Numbered from the stretch's first letter, positions 46,461 to 54,162 are shown. The stretch: 64,000 nucleotides of DNA from Bradyrhizobium sp. PSBB068 (GCA_016839165.1 CP069300.1:6076001-6140000), one strand, 5' to 3'. Program-made: numbers and translations. The notes: a model not told the origin generated them from the sequence alone.

Positions 46461-47186
46461 TCAGCTCATATGCTGGCCGCCATTGATCGACAGCGTCGAT
46501 CCGGTGATGAAACCCGCCTCATCTGCGGCAAGAAAGATCACGGCTCGGGCGATCTCCTCCGGCTCGCCCAGCCGCCCGACCGGGATCTGCGGAAGGATCG
46601 CGCTCTGCATGACGTCCGTCGGCACGGCAGCCAGCATCTCGGTGTTGATGTAGCCCGGGCAGATCGCGTTGACGGTAATCCCCGACCGCGCACTTTCGAG
46701 GGCGAGAGCACGGGTGAAGCCGAGCTCGGCGGCTTTCGCCGCGGCATAATTCGTCTGCCCGATCTGGCCCTTCTGTCCGTTGATGGACGAAATGTTGATG
46801 ATCCGCCCGAACTTGCGAGCCCGCATGCCCTCGATGAGCGGCCTGCACATATTGAACAACGAATCGAGATCGGTGCGGATCACCGCGTCCCATTGCGGCT
46901 TGGTCATTCGATGCAGCGTGGCGTCGCGCACGATACCGGCGTTGTTGACCAGGATGTCGATCGGCCCAACCGCCGCTTCCACCTTGCGGACACCGGCCGC
47001 GCAGGCTTCGAAGTTCGCGACATCCCACTGGAAGACGCCGATTCCGGTCTGGTCGTGAAACCGGCGCGCGGCCTCGGTATTCCCTGCATAGCTGGCCGCC
47101 ACCTGATACCCCGCCCCGGCGAGAGCCCGCGAAATCGCGGCGCCGATTCCCCGACTTCCGCCCGTTACCAATGCGACGCGTGCCAT
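46461..47186 (-). CDS. phaB: Acetoacetyl-CoA reductase (short-chain dehydrogenase)
   Basis: 241 residues from MARVALVTGG after GGAGAAGCAGG. Features: nucleotide motif TGGSRGIG, NNAG motif (VNNAGIVRD), catalytic Ser, Tyr, Lys (ISSINGQKGQIGQTNYAAAKA) and PhaB-like FNMCRP and NGGQHMS ends. It reduces acetoacetyl-CoA to (R)-3-hydroxybutyryl-CoA with NADPH. First gene of the pha operon, with a FixK box 63 bases upstream. FabG is the main alternative, but the context and end motif favour PhaB. Confidence 0.9.
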   Translation of the reverse strand: MARVALVTGGSRGIGAAISRALAGAGYQVAASYAGNTEAARRFHDQTGIGVFQWDVANFEACAAGVRKVEAAVGPIDILVNNAGIVRDATLHRMTKPQWDAVIRTDLDSLFNMCRPLIEGMRARKFGRIINISSINGQKGQIGQTNYAAAKAAELGFTRALALESARSGITVNAICPGYINTEMLAAVPTDVMQSAILPQIPVGRLGEPEEIARAVIFLAADEAGFITGSTLSINGGQHMS

Positions 47187-47241
47187 GCCTGCTTCTCCAA
47201 TCTCTCGGCAGGACAAATGGGCGAAATTCGCATCCCGCGGA

Positions 47242-47255
47242 TTGATCTCGCTCAA
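47242..47255. promoter_or_regulatory. FixK/FNR-type box between pha and universal stress operons
   Basis: TTGATCTCGCTCAA, both half-sites perfect. Centred 62 bases before phaB (minus) and 104 before the universal stress gene (plus). Confidence 0.82.
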
Positions 47256-47351
47256 ACGACGACAACTCGCATGTATGAGGCAGATCAAATTGTGCTACGC
47301 GGGCCTGTGCTTTGATGGGTTTGTCTCTTCCACGCTTCAGGAGAACGACCC

Positions 47352-48188
47352 ATGTTCAGGAACATCCTGGTCCACATTCCCACGGAACTGTCGCCGCGTC
47401 CCGCGGTCGACGGATCGGTTTCGCTTGCGCTCAGTACGGGCGCGCATCTCGATGCAGTTGCGATCGGATACGAGACCGCCAACGTCCCGTTCGTCATCGA
47501 AGGCGGTGTGGCCGTCGCCTCCCTCTTCGAGGTGGAGCATGCCCAGGCGCTCGAACGCGCCGAGGCAGCGCTGCGCGTCTTCGACATAGAGGCCCGGAAT
47601 GCCGGAATTTCATACACGACACGCGCCGCGGCTGCCGTTCCGATCGATGCTCGCGAGATCGTCTGTGCGAGCGCGCGACTACATGACCTGACTGTGGTAG
47701 CCCAGCCGCAGCATCAGCACGACAGCTACGACAACGTCATCCCGCGGGAGCTCCTGTTTGAAGCCGGAGGGCCCGTCCTGTTCATGCCCTACACATTCCA
47801 CGGCGCATTCTCCGCCAAGCGCATCGGAATCTGCTGGGATGGCAGCCGGCTTGCCGCCCGGGCGTTGCATGACGCGATGCCGCTGCTGCACAAGGCTGAC
47901 GCCCTCACCATCGTCACCATCGACGGTCCAGACCCGATGCCCGCGGAGAGTTCCACGAACCATCTGGTGCGATACCTCGCCAAGGCAAGTCTCCCGGCCA
48001 AGGTCACGTCGCTGCCCGCATCCCGAACCGAAATCCAGTCGGTCCTGCTGTCGATCGCGGCAGATGAGAGCCTCGACCTTCTGGTGATGGGTGGATACGG
48101 CCACTCCCGGCTGCAGGAGAGCCTGCTCGGCGGTGTGACGCGCGACATGCTTCGCGCGATGACCATTCCGGTCCTGATGTCCCATTGA
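47352..48188 (+). CDS. Universal stress protein, two-domain type
   Basis: 278 residues after AGGAGAACG. The second half carries the UspA ATP-binding pattern (DLLVMGGYGHSRLQESLLGGVTRDML), and the first half is a degenerate Usp fold (MFRNILVHIP). Tandem Usp proteins are typical of low-oxygen regulons. It is followed 15 bases later by a cytochrome c. Confidence 0.9.
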   Translation: MFRNILVHIPTELSPRPAVDGSVSLALSTGAHLDAVAIGYETANVPFVIEGGVAVASLFEVEHAQALERAEAALRVFDIEARNAGISYTTRAAAAVPIDAREIVCASARLHDLTVVAQPQHQHDSYDNVIPRELLFEAGGPVLFMPYTFHGAFSAKRIGICWDGSRLAARALHDAMPLLHKADALTIVTIDGPDPMPAESSTNHLVRYLAKASLPAKVTSLPASRTEIQSVLLSIAADESLDLLVMGGYGHSRLQESLLGGVTRDMLRAMTIPVLMSH

Positions 48189-48203
48189 ACGCGAGTCGGC
48201 CCC

Positions 48204-48560
48204 GTGAGACATCGTGCCAGGACACTGCTCCATTTCGTCGGTAGCGGCGTCGTCGCCATCAGCACGATCTGCGCCCTGCCGGCTCCGGCCGTAGCCGATC
48301 AGGCGCAGGGTCGGCGCCTTGCTCAGCTCTACTGCGCCCGGTGCCACGCAATCGACCGGGTCAGCCCAAGCCCGCTGAAGATTGCGCCGCCGTTCCGAAC
48401 CCTGCACGAGCGATATCCGGTCGAGATGCTGCAGGAAGCGCTGGCGGAGGGAATCGTGACCGGGCATCCGACCATGCCCGAGTTCAGCTTCGAACCGGAC
48501 CAAGTCAACGACTTCATCCTGTTCCTGAAATCGCTGGAGTCCGGTGCGGCCAACCGTTGA
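48204..48560 (+). CDS. Small exported cytochrome c
   Basis: 118 residues from a GTG. A signal peptide (VVAISTICALPAPAVA) precedes a haem site CARCH and a later Met (HPTMPEFSF) for axial ligation. Single-domain class I cytochrome c. It could feed electrons to the cbb3 oxidase encoded 30 kb away. Co-transcribed with the stress protein; its stop codon lies inside the next FixK box. Confidence 0.88.
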   Translation: MRHRARTLLHFVGSGVVAISTICALPAPAVADQAQGRRLAQLYCARCHAIDRVSPSPLKIAPPFRTLHERYPVEMLQEALAEGIVTGHPTMPEFSFEPDQVNDFILFLKSLESGAANR

Positions 48561-48570
48561 GGCAGGTCAA
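48557..48570. promoter_or_regulatory. FixK/FNR-type box overlapping the cytochrome c stop codon
   Basis: TTGAGGCAGGTCAA; its TGA is the stop codon of the cytochrome gene. Centred 59 bases before the CBS-BON ATG at 48623. Confidence 0.78.
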
Positions 48571-48622
48571 CATGACCTGCGAGCAAAGGTCTTAGAATTC
48601 AACTTTCAACCTGGAGGTCCAC

Positions 48623-49345
48623 ATGCGCGCGCATCAGGTCATGACCAAGCATATCATCGCGGTCAGCCCGCATACGAAGATCATAGATGCTGCCAACATC
48701 ATGCTGCGATGCCACCTCAGCGGCCTGCCGGTCATGGACGAAGATGGCACGCTCAAGGGGATGGTGTCGGAGGGAGATTTCCTGCGGCGTGTCGAGATCG
48801 GAACAGGTCACAAGCGATCGACCTGGCTGGAACTGTTCACGGGCGTCGGTGGCGCCGCGACCGATTTCGTGCACGAGCGCGGCCGCAAGGTCGAGGACGT
48901 CATGACCACGAACCCGATCACCGTCGAAGAGCAGACGCCGCTCGATGAGATCGTCCACCTGATGCACAAGCATGGCGTGAAGCGGGTGCCGGTTGTGAAC
49001 GGAAAGACCATGGTCGGAATCGTCACCCGGGCAGACATCTTGCAGGCGGTCGCGTCGCTGGCCCGCGAGGTTCCGGACCCAACGGCCGATGATGCTCACA
49101 TCCGTGAACGGATCCTGCGCGAGATCAACGCGACCGGCTGGCGACCGGCCGGCTTCCAGGTCTGGGTCCGCAACGGCGCCGTACACCTGCATGGCCTGAT
49201 CTTCGACGAGCGTGCCCGCCAGGCCGCGATCGTGCTCGCGGAAAACACCTCGGGCGTCAAGGAAGTTCACGATCATCTCTGCTTCGTCGACGGCTACTCC
49301 GGCTACTACGTCGAATCGCCGGAGGACATCAAGGCGGCCAGCTGA
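48623..49345 (+). CDS. Tandem CBS domains plus BON domain protein (paralogue)
   Basis: 240 residues after CTGGAGG. It matches the protein at 19998-20747 along its length: MRAHQVMTKH, two CBS motifs (SGLPVMDEDGTLKGMVSEGD; KRVPVVNGKTMVGIVTRAD), ATDFVHERGR between them and a BON domain (NGAVHLHGLIFDERARQAA). Likely an adenine-nucleotide sensor. It has its own FixK box. Confidence 0.88.
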   Translation: MRAHQVMTKHIIAVSPHTKIIDAANIMLRCHLSGLPVMDEDGTLKGMVSEGDFLRRVEIGTGHKRSTWLELFTGVGGAATDFVHERGRKVEDVMTTNPITVEEQTPLDEIVHLMHKHGVKRVPVVNGKTMVGIVTRADILQAVASLAREVPDPTADDAHIRERILREINATGWRPAGFQVWVRNGAVHLHGLIFDERARQAAIVLAENTSGVKEVHDHLCFVDGYSGYYVESPEDIKAAS

Positions 49346-49365
49346 TCGGATCTGAGGAGACTAAC

Positions 49366-49533
49366 ATGGCCATGGATACGCTGTTGGTCGTCTCGGTCGT
49401 CGGCCTCGTCTTCTCGTCTTTTGCGCTAGTGCTCGCCTTGGCCGATCACAGCACGACGCGCTGGCAGCGTCTGGAGAAGGACGAGGATCGATCCAGCATA
49501 CGCGCCTCTTTTCCTGGCAAGCACATCGCCTGA
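49366..49533 (+). CDS. Small membrane protein after the CBS-BON gene
   Basis: 55 residues: MAMDTLLVVSVVGLVFSS starts a single membrane helix, followed by a charged tail (TRWQRLEKDEDRSS). GAGGAGA precedes the ATG. The other CBS-BON gene (19998) also has a small membrane protein directly after it, so the pairing is repeated although the two small proteins are not clearly alike. Confidence 0.65.
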   Translation: MAMDTLLVVSVVGLVFSSFALVLALADHSTTRWQRLEKDEDRSSIRASFPGKHIA

Positions 49534-49546
49534 TCCGTCCCAACAA

Positions 49547-49578
49547 GCGCGCCGCAGGACTGACGTCGAGCGGCGCGC
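49547..49578 (+). terminator. Hairpin after the 55-residue gene
   Basis: GCGCGCCGC (49547-49555) pairs with GCGGCGCGC (49570-49578) around a 14-base loop, 14 bases after the stop. No T-run. Confidence 0.5.
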
Positions 49579-49622
49579 GGGATCTTGCTTGCTTCCAATG
49601 GTCAGGCCCTACGTACAAATAC

Positions 49623-49641
49623 GTAAGTGGTTTCTACTTAG
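49623..49641 (+). promoter_or_regulatory. FixJ-like paired half-sites before fixK
   Basis: GTAAGTGG (49623-49630) and, inverted, CTAAGTAG (TACTTAG at 49635-49641). From memory, in vitro selection with Sinorhizobium FixJ gave GTAMGTAG; each half-site here differs at one base. They lie 76-94 bases before the fixK start, the expected place for FixJ control. Confidence 0.55.
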
Positions 49642-49716
49642 GTGAAACATCCAAATTTCCCCGCCTGTTGGATGCGGTCAATGTGGCTCCATCGATCTTC
49701 CCAATGGAGCGTCGCC

Positions 49717-50394
49717 GTGCAGACCCAGACCGCCGTTTCTTCCGATATCAGCCGCCACCCGAGCAACATCCTTGACCGGCGGTCACGTGCCGAAGGGCCG
49801 TTCGGGATGATCGGGACACCGATGCGGTTTACCCGCAATAGCGAGATCTACGGCGAGGACGAGGCCGCGGAATATCTTTATCAGGTCGTTTCCGGCGCCG
49901 TCCGGACCTACAAGATTCTTGACGACGGACGTCGCCAGATCGGCGCGTTCTATCTGCCCGGTGATATCTTCGGCTTCGAGGCCGGCGAAACCCATATCTC
50001 CTCGGCCGAGGCGATCTGCGAGACGCGGGTCATCGTGGTCAAGCGCTCCGCGCTCATGGTCCGTGCCGACCACGAAAAGGATCTGGCACGCCAGCTTTGG
50101 GACGCGACGGCCCAGGAATTGCGCCGGTTTCAGGAGCACCTGATGCTCCTGATCTGCAGTGCCGAGGAGCGGGTCGTGGGGTTCCTGCACGAGATGGCGC
50201 GCCGCACTGTCAAGAATGCCGCCATCGAGCTTCCGATGTCGCGGCAGGACATTGCCGACTATCTAGGTCTGACGATCGAAACGGTATCGCGCACCTTTAC
50301 GCAACTCGAGCAGAACGGCGCAATTTCCCTTCCGACCTCGCGCCGGGTCGAACTGCGCAGGCGCGCGACCTGCAATCGGATATTGGTGGGCTAA
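49717..50394 (+). CDS. fixK: Crp/Fnr-family regulator FixK
   Basis: 225 residues from a GTG at 49717 (GGAG seven bases upstream). A cyclic-nucleotide-binding-like fold lacks the N-terminal FNR cysteines, and the Crp-type helix-turn-helix (MSRQDIADYLGLTIETVSRTFTQLE) has the E..SR residues that read TTGA half-sites. Where B. diazoefficiens FixK2 has the redox-sensitive Cys183 (PMCRRD from memory), this protein has Ser (PMSRQD). It probably binds the FixK boxes of this window. A degenerate box (TTGG-N6-TCAA, 49668-49681) overlaps its leader. Confidence 0.9.
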   Translation: MQTQTAVSSDISRHPSNILDRRSRAEGPFGMIGTPMRFTRNSEIYGEDEAAEYLYQVVSGAVRTYKILDDGRRQIGAFYLPGDIFGFEAGETHISSAEAICETRVIVVKRSALMVRADHEKDLARQLWDATAQELRRFQEHLMLLICSAEERVVGFLHEMARRTVKNAAIELPMSRQDIADYLGLTIETVSRTFTQLEQNGAISLPTSRRVELRRRATCNRILVG

Positions 50395-50488
50395 GGGTGT
50401 CGCAGGCCGTCCCGGCGGGACTCGGAGCGACACGCCCGGCTCAAGCGCTGACGCCTCGTGGCTTGGAACGCCGCGCGGCGGTTCAGAT

Positions 50489-50502
50489 TTGATCTCGCGC
50501 AA
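50489..50502. promoter_or_regulatory. FixK/FNR-type box before the hemerythrin gene
   Basis: TTGATCTCGCGCAA (TTGA-N6-GCAA), centred about 65 bases before the GTG at 50560. Confidence 0.65.
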
Positions 50503-50559
50503 GCAGCAAGACGGCCTTCGGCTCTATCCTGGATACTTCCTCCGAGGAGAGGCGCCGCC

Positions 50560-51135
50560 GTGATCATCGATCTTCTGCGCCGTGAACACCGCAACATTGA
50601 TCTGCTCCTCACCGTCCTCGAGCGTGAACTGGCGCTTTTTGAGCGCGGGCATCGCCCCAATTATGAGGTTATTCGGGCGATCATCAGCTATTTCGAAGTC
50701 TACCCCGAGGTATACCATCATCCCCAGGAAGACCTGATCTTCTCCAAGCTAAGGCTTCGCGATCCGGATGCGGCCGCAAAGGTCGGTGATCTCGCACGTG
50801 AGCACACGGATGGGGCCGACCGCTTGCATCGCTTCGCCCGGGCAATCGACAGCGTGCTTGCAGGTCGTGAGATTCCTCGACAGGAGGTCGGCAACATCGT
50901 GCGAGATTTTATCGTGCGCGAGCGGCAGCACATGATGATGGAGGAGCGCGATTTCTTCCCCGCAGCCGTAAAGGCTCTATTGCCGCAGGATTGGGAGGAG
51001 GTTAGCTCGGCCCTGACCGATCATAGCGATCCGCTCTTCAGTGACGCCGCCGAAGAGACCTTCGCTACCTTGCGGGCGCATATTCTGCGATTGGAGCTGG
51101 AAGCAGAAGCTGAACGAGACCGAGTTAAGGGATAA
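50560..51135 (+). CDS. Hemerythrin HHE-domain protein
   Basis: 191 residues from a GTG (GGAGAGG upstream), reading MIIDLLRREHRNIDLLL. Di-iron ligands of a hemerythrin fold are visible: REHRN, VYHHPQEDLIF, AREHTDGADR and RERQHMMMEERDFFP. Such proteins bind oxygen or nitric oxide, or guard iron-sulfur clusters. Downstream of a FixK-type box it may scavenge or sense oxygen/NO at low oxygen. Confidence 0.9.
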   Translation: MIIDLLRREHRNIDLLLTVLERELALFERGHRPNYEVIRAIISYFEVYPEVYHHPQEDLIFSKLRLRDPDAAAKVGDLAREHTDGADRLHRFARAIDSVLAGREIPRQEVGNIVRDFIVRERQHMMMEERDFFPAAVKALLPQDWEEVSSALTDHSDPLFSDAAEETFATLRAHILRLELEAEAERDRVKG

Positions 51136-51189
51136 TCCGCGATAGCGGCGGGCGGTAAGGTGGACTACGCGCGGCGCCCCGATCGCGGG

Positions 51190-51203
51190 TTGATCCGAAT
51201 CAA
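51190..51203. promoter_or_regulatory. FixK/FNR-type box before the 56-residue membrane protein
   Basis: TTGATCCGAATCAA, both half-sites perfect, 123 bases before the ATG at 51326 (99 before the alternative at 51302). Confidence 0.68.
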
Positions 51204-51325
51204 GCTCGACCATCCACCCGAATGCGATCCTAGCGTGGCTTGGTGCATGGTGACGACAGATGGACCGATCGCGGCAACGAAACGGACCGACGTTCGACAA
51301 GATGGGCGGCACCGGTGCTCCCGCC

Positions 51326-51496
51326 ATGACGATCGCATCATCGATGCAGACCCTCGAACATCCCGCGCCGCGCCCACGCCACCGAGACGGCCCAACCGTC
51401 TCCTGGTACGGCCGCCTGCTGATTGTCAGCACGTTGCTGCTGGCAGCCGGCTGGGAGATACTCCGACTGCTTCTGACCATCGTCACGCTGGACTGA
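51326..51496 (+). CDS. Small single-helix membrane protein
   Basis: 56 residues from MTIASSMQTLEHP, or 64 from an in-frame ATG at 51302. A polar, Pro/Arg-rich N-terminus is followed by one membrane helix (GRLLIVSTLLLAAGWEILRLLL). Neither start has a strong ribosome site. Unknown function. Confidence 0.5.
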   Translation: MTIASSMQTLEHPAPRPRHRDGPTVSWYGRLLIVSTLLLAAGWEILRLLLTIVTLD

Positions 51497-51518
51497 AGTC
51501 CGTCGATCGGATTTTGCC

Positions 51519-51779
51519 TCAGCAGGACATTGTGCTGTCGTCTTGAGACAGCTCTGTCGAATGGTGCCTGTTCGCGTCCCATTTCCGGAAATACAGCGCG
51601 TCCGCTCCTGGGATGCTCACGCAATGATATCTCTTTGCAAACTCCGCGACGGCGGCAGCAGCCACCTCGTTGATTCCAAACAACCGTTCATAATCGGACT
51701 CGGAGATCCTCAGAATGGCGCCCGCGCCGAGGCGGTTGAGCCGTGATCGCAACTCGGCAAGAGTAAGGTCTACGCCCAT
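51519..51779 (-). CDS. Hypothetical protein, 86 residues
   Basis: Reads MGVDLTLAELRSRLNRLG, then ILRISESDYERLFGINEVAAAAVAEFAKRYHC, then a polar tail. A mixed alpha/beta small domain; not recognised. It is 16 bases after the DUF2892 gene and probably its operon partner. Confidence 0.6.
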   Translation of the reverse strand: MGVDLTLAELRSRLNRLGAGAILRISESDYERLFGINEVAAAAVAEFAKRYHCVSIPGADALYFRKWDANRHHSTELSQDDSTMSC

Positions 51780-51795
51780 CAGCGCCGCCGCATCT

Positions 51796-52008
51796 TCAGA
51801 CTGCGCTGGACTTCTGAAGGGTGCCTATGCCCAACAATGTATAGAGCGGGCGGTACGAGAAGAATGACGTAGCAGTCAGGACGAGCGCGAGGGACCCGGC
51901 GACCAGCCAACCTGCCCCAAGCGCGCCGTCCTTCACGATATAGGCGATCAAAGCCAAACCGATGATGATCCGGAAATACTGATCAATGCGTCCGACATTA
52001 GGTGTCAT
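51796..52008 (-). CDS. DUF2892 membrane protein
   Basis: 70 residues from MTPNVGRIDQYFR after GAGGAGG. The DUF2892 pattern is clear: N-terminal NVGRIDQYFRIIIGLALIAY, a second helix (GWLVAGSLALVLTATSFFSYRPLYTLLGI). It often accompanies rhodanese or sulfur/oxygen stress genes. FixK box about 62 bases upstream. Confidence 0.85.
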   Translation of the reverse strand: MTPNVGRIDQYFRIIIGLALIAYIVKDGALGAGWLVAGSLALVLTATSFFSYRPLYTLLGIGTLQKSSAV

Positions 52009-52062
52009 GGCAATGTGCCTCCTCGTTCCGGCCGCATACTGAACACGCTCCAACGCGCTGCC

Positions 52063-52076
52063 TTGATCATGGTCAA
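52063..52076. promoter_or_regulatory. FixK/FNR-type box between DUF2892 and the phosphotransfer pair
   Basis: TTGATCATGGTCAA, both half-sites perfect. Centred 62 bases before DUF2892 (minus) and 103-154 before the two possible starts of the plus-strand gene. Confidence 0.8.
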
Positions 52077-52223
52077 TTGCACAGTGCGGCCGTCACAACC
52101 ATCGAGATCGATCTGGCGTCGTCGATGTGTCGGCACCTGCGTGGACCGCACCGTTCATATGACGATCTCATGAATGATCTAGCGCAAGGATATCCGGCTC
52201 GTGCCTGCCTAGAATGCGCCACC

Positions 52224-53936
52224 ATGAAAGCAACAATCGTCAGAGAACTCGGACAGCCCGACATTCTGTTGCCGTCGCTGGTTGCGGAAGGGCTGGCCGC
52301 GAACGATCGCATCAAGCTCCGCTTGAGTGCCCTTCAGGCTGCCGTTCAGCATGCCAGGGCTCCACATCGCGCCGTCGCCGATCTCACGATCGAAAGCCGG
52401 GCAGCGGGACTTGCGCCAGCCATGCTGGCAACGCTGATCGGCGGCGCTCATCTGGCAGGGGGCAGCAAGATTGTCGCTCCCGGCCTCGCGCCGTTGCTCA
52501 AGAGCATCGAAGGCGACGCAGAAACCATGATCCGCGCGGTCACCGCCGGTGATCCGACCGAGGGCGAGAAGTTCAGGATACGGCTCGGCACCATTCGAGC
52601 GGCCGGTCATCTCGAAGCGTCGACCGAAATCGAAATTGCCCGCATCGGGCGCCTTACCGGCGTCACGCAGGACGACGCGGACGGCCTTCATCGGCTCGTC
52701 ATGGACCTGCATAAGGCCCTGAACCAGCTCGCCGCAAGTCGCTCCGAGGAGATCGTAGCGGGCGCCCGTGTCTTCGGGCTCCAGAAGGAGGATCGTGCAC
52801 CGGTCGAAAGCTTCATGCGCGGCGTCAATGAGACCCGTGCCCTGAAGTTCAACCACCCCGGCCTCGAGGCCACAGCGGTCCGCTCGGGCGATCGCCTTGT
52901 GATCCAGAATGACATCGGCACCACTGACGCACATGTTGTCGTCATCGCGATCAGGGGCAATGCGGTGACGGTCACCTACACCGACGTGCACCGGTCGCGC
53001 GCCAAGTTCTTCGTGTCGCTGTTCGACGGGTTTTCGCTCAAATGGAGCGGTCTGGACCGGCACTCCGCCGCAGGTCTGGAGGAGGAGAGCGCGTTCTTCC
53101 TGGTCACCGGGCTGCTTGAAGCACCCTCTGCAGCGGATCGCGACGCCTTCCTGACAGCGATTGGCGGGTCGCTGGTCTTCTTGATCGACTGGAACAAGGC
53201 GCGAAAGCTGCTGCGCAACTGGGTCTCGAGGGATGATGCTGCCCGCATACTCGAATGGGCCGCCCGGCACAGGATCGGCCACCGCGCGTTCCTGGAGCTC
53301 GGCGGCGGTGAGCTGCTCGGCGCCGCCGTACGCAACGCGGCCCCAGCCCGGATAGGCTTCGGCGAGCGACTGGACCAGGTGCTCGGTCGAGATGCGGCGA
53401 TCGACCTGCTGAAGGCGACGTTGCGGGTTTCGGCCGACGTGCTGCTCGCCGGGCAATCCTTCAGACTGGCGCGCGACCGTGTCGGCGCGGAAGTCGTCCA
53501 GCATCTCGAGCGTGTCGACCGCACGCTGCTCGCGGTGGTGCTGCGCCAGATCGGATTGGCCCAGGACCTTGCCGTCGCCGTGTCGCGCCACATCGGCGAT
53601 ACGAAGGCCGATACGCACGCCGGAAAGCAGCTTGCTCTCCGGGCCGGTCGAATTGAACAGAAGGCCGACCGGATTGCGATTGAGGCGCGCGGAGAGATCG
53701 CGCGCCTCAATGCCCGGCCACTCATTGGCGAGCTGGTCGATTGCGTCGAGCAAGCCATCGACGAGCTCGAGCAGGCTGCCTTTCATCGCCTCGCTGACAC
53801 GGGAAGCCGCCGACACCGCGCTGCAATCGGCGCTGGTCGCGCTGTCGTCGATCTCGGTGACTGCGACCGAGGTGGCGGCGTCCGGACTTGCCGCAGCAGC
53901 GGAGGTGCAGGAAGGCCGGCGCGCCGATTCCGATGA
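52224..53936 (+). CDS. Large unknown protein paired with the PPDK-like gene, frameshifted near its end
   Basis: 571 residues from MKATIVRELGQPD (an in-frame ATG at 52173 is possible). The N-terminal half is helical; the middle reads DAHVVVIAIRGNAVTVTYTDVHRSRAKFFVSLFD. The C-terminal part (RIEQKADRIAIEARGEIARLNARP ... LVDCVEQAIDELEQAAF) resembles PhoU/DUF47-type helices, tentatively. After EQAAF (53781) the frame becomes Arg-rich and unlike a protein, while the +1 frame continues with good coding sequence to 54150. The intact gene was probably about 642 residues. Twelve bases later comes the PPDK-like gene. I do not recognise the family. Confidence 0.7.
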   Translation: MKATIVRELGQPDILLPSLVAEGLAANDRIKLRLSALQAAVQHARAPHRAVADLTIESRAAGLAPAMLATLIGGAHLAGGSKIVAPGLAPLLKSIEGDAETMIRAVTAGDPTEGEKFRIRLGTIRAAGHLEASTEIEIARIGRLTGVTQDDADGLHRLVMDLHKALNQLAASRSEEIVAGARVFGLQKEDRAPVESFMRGVNETRALKFNHPGLEATAVRSGDRLVIQNDIGTTDAHVVVIAIRGNAVTVTYTDVHRSRAKFFVSLFDGFSLKWSGLDRHSAAGLEEESAFFLVTGLLEAPSAADRDAFLTAIGGSLVFLIDWNKARKLLRNWVSRDDAARILEWAARHRIGHRAFLELGGGELLGAAVRNAAPARIGFGERLDQVLGRDAAIDLLKATLRVSADVLLAGQSFRLARDRVGAEVVQHLERVDRTLLAVVLRQIGLAQDLAVAVSRHIGDTKADTHAGKQLALRAGRIEQKADRIAIEARGEIARLNARPLIGELVDCVEQAIDELEQAAFHRLADTGSRRHRAAIGAGRAVVDLGDCDRGGGVRTCRSSGGAGRPARRFR

Positions 53937-54150
53937 TGCGCTTGCTGCAGTGGCCCGCCTGATCGACGCCGAGCATGCGGCCGATGCCCAGGAGCGTGAC
54001 ATTACCGCGCGCGTCCTTGCCGGCGGTCTCGACGTGGCCGCGTCGCTTGCCGCACTGGAGTTGGCCCGCGCCATCGAACGATCCACCGATCGGCTCGCGA
54101 GCTTCGCACACATCCTGCGGCGCTACACGATGAATGATCTCTCGATCTGA
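53784..54150 (+). pseudogene. Displaced C-terminal part of the gene at 52224
   Basis: In the frame one base ahead of the main gene this reads IASLTREAADTALQSALVAL and on to HILRRYTMNDLSI, about 120 well-behaved helical residues. It has no start of its own. One extra T in the TTT at 53781-53783 would explain the break. It may be a true mutation, a sequencing error or programmed frameshifting. Confidence 0.65.
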
Positions 54151-54162
54151 GGACGAACTGCC

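Noticed and set aside
52209..54113. 634-codon minus-strand open frame opposite the PPDK-partner gene
   Set aside because: The plus-strand frame has protein-like composition and a sensible neighbour; the minus frame starts with Ser/Arg/Ala-rich sequence and has no recognisable motif.
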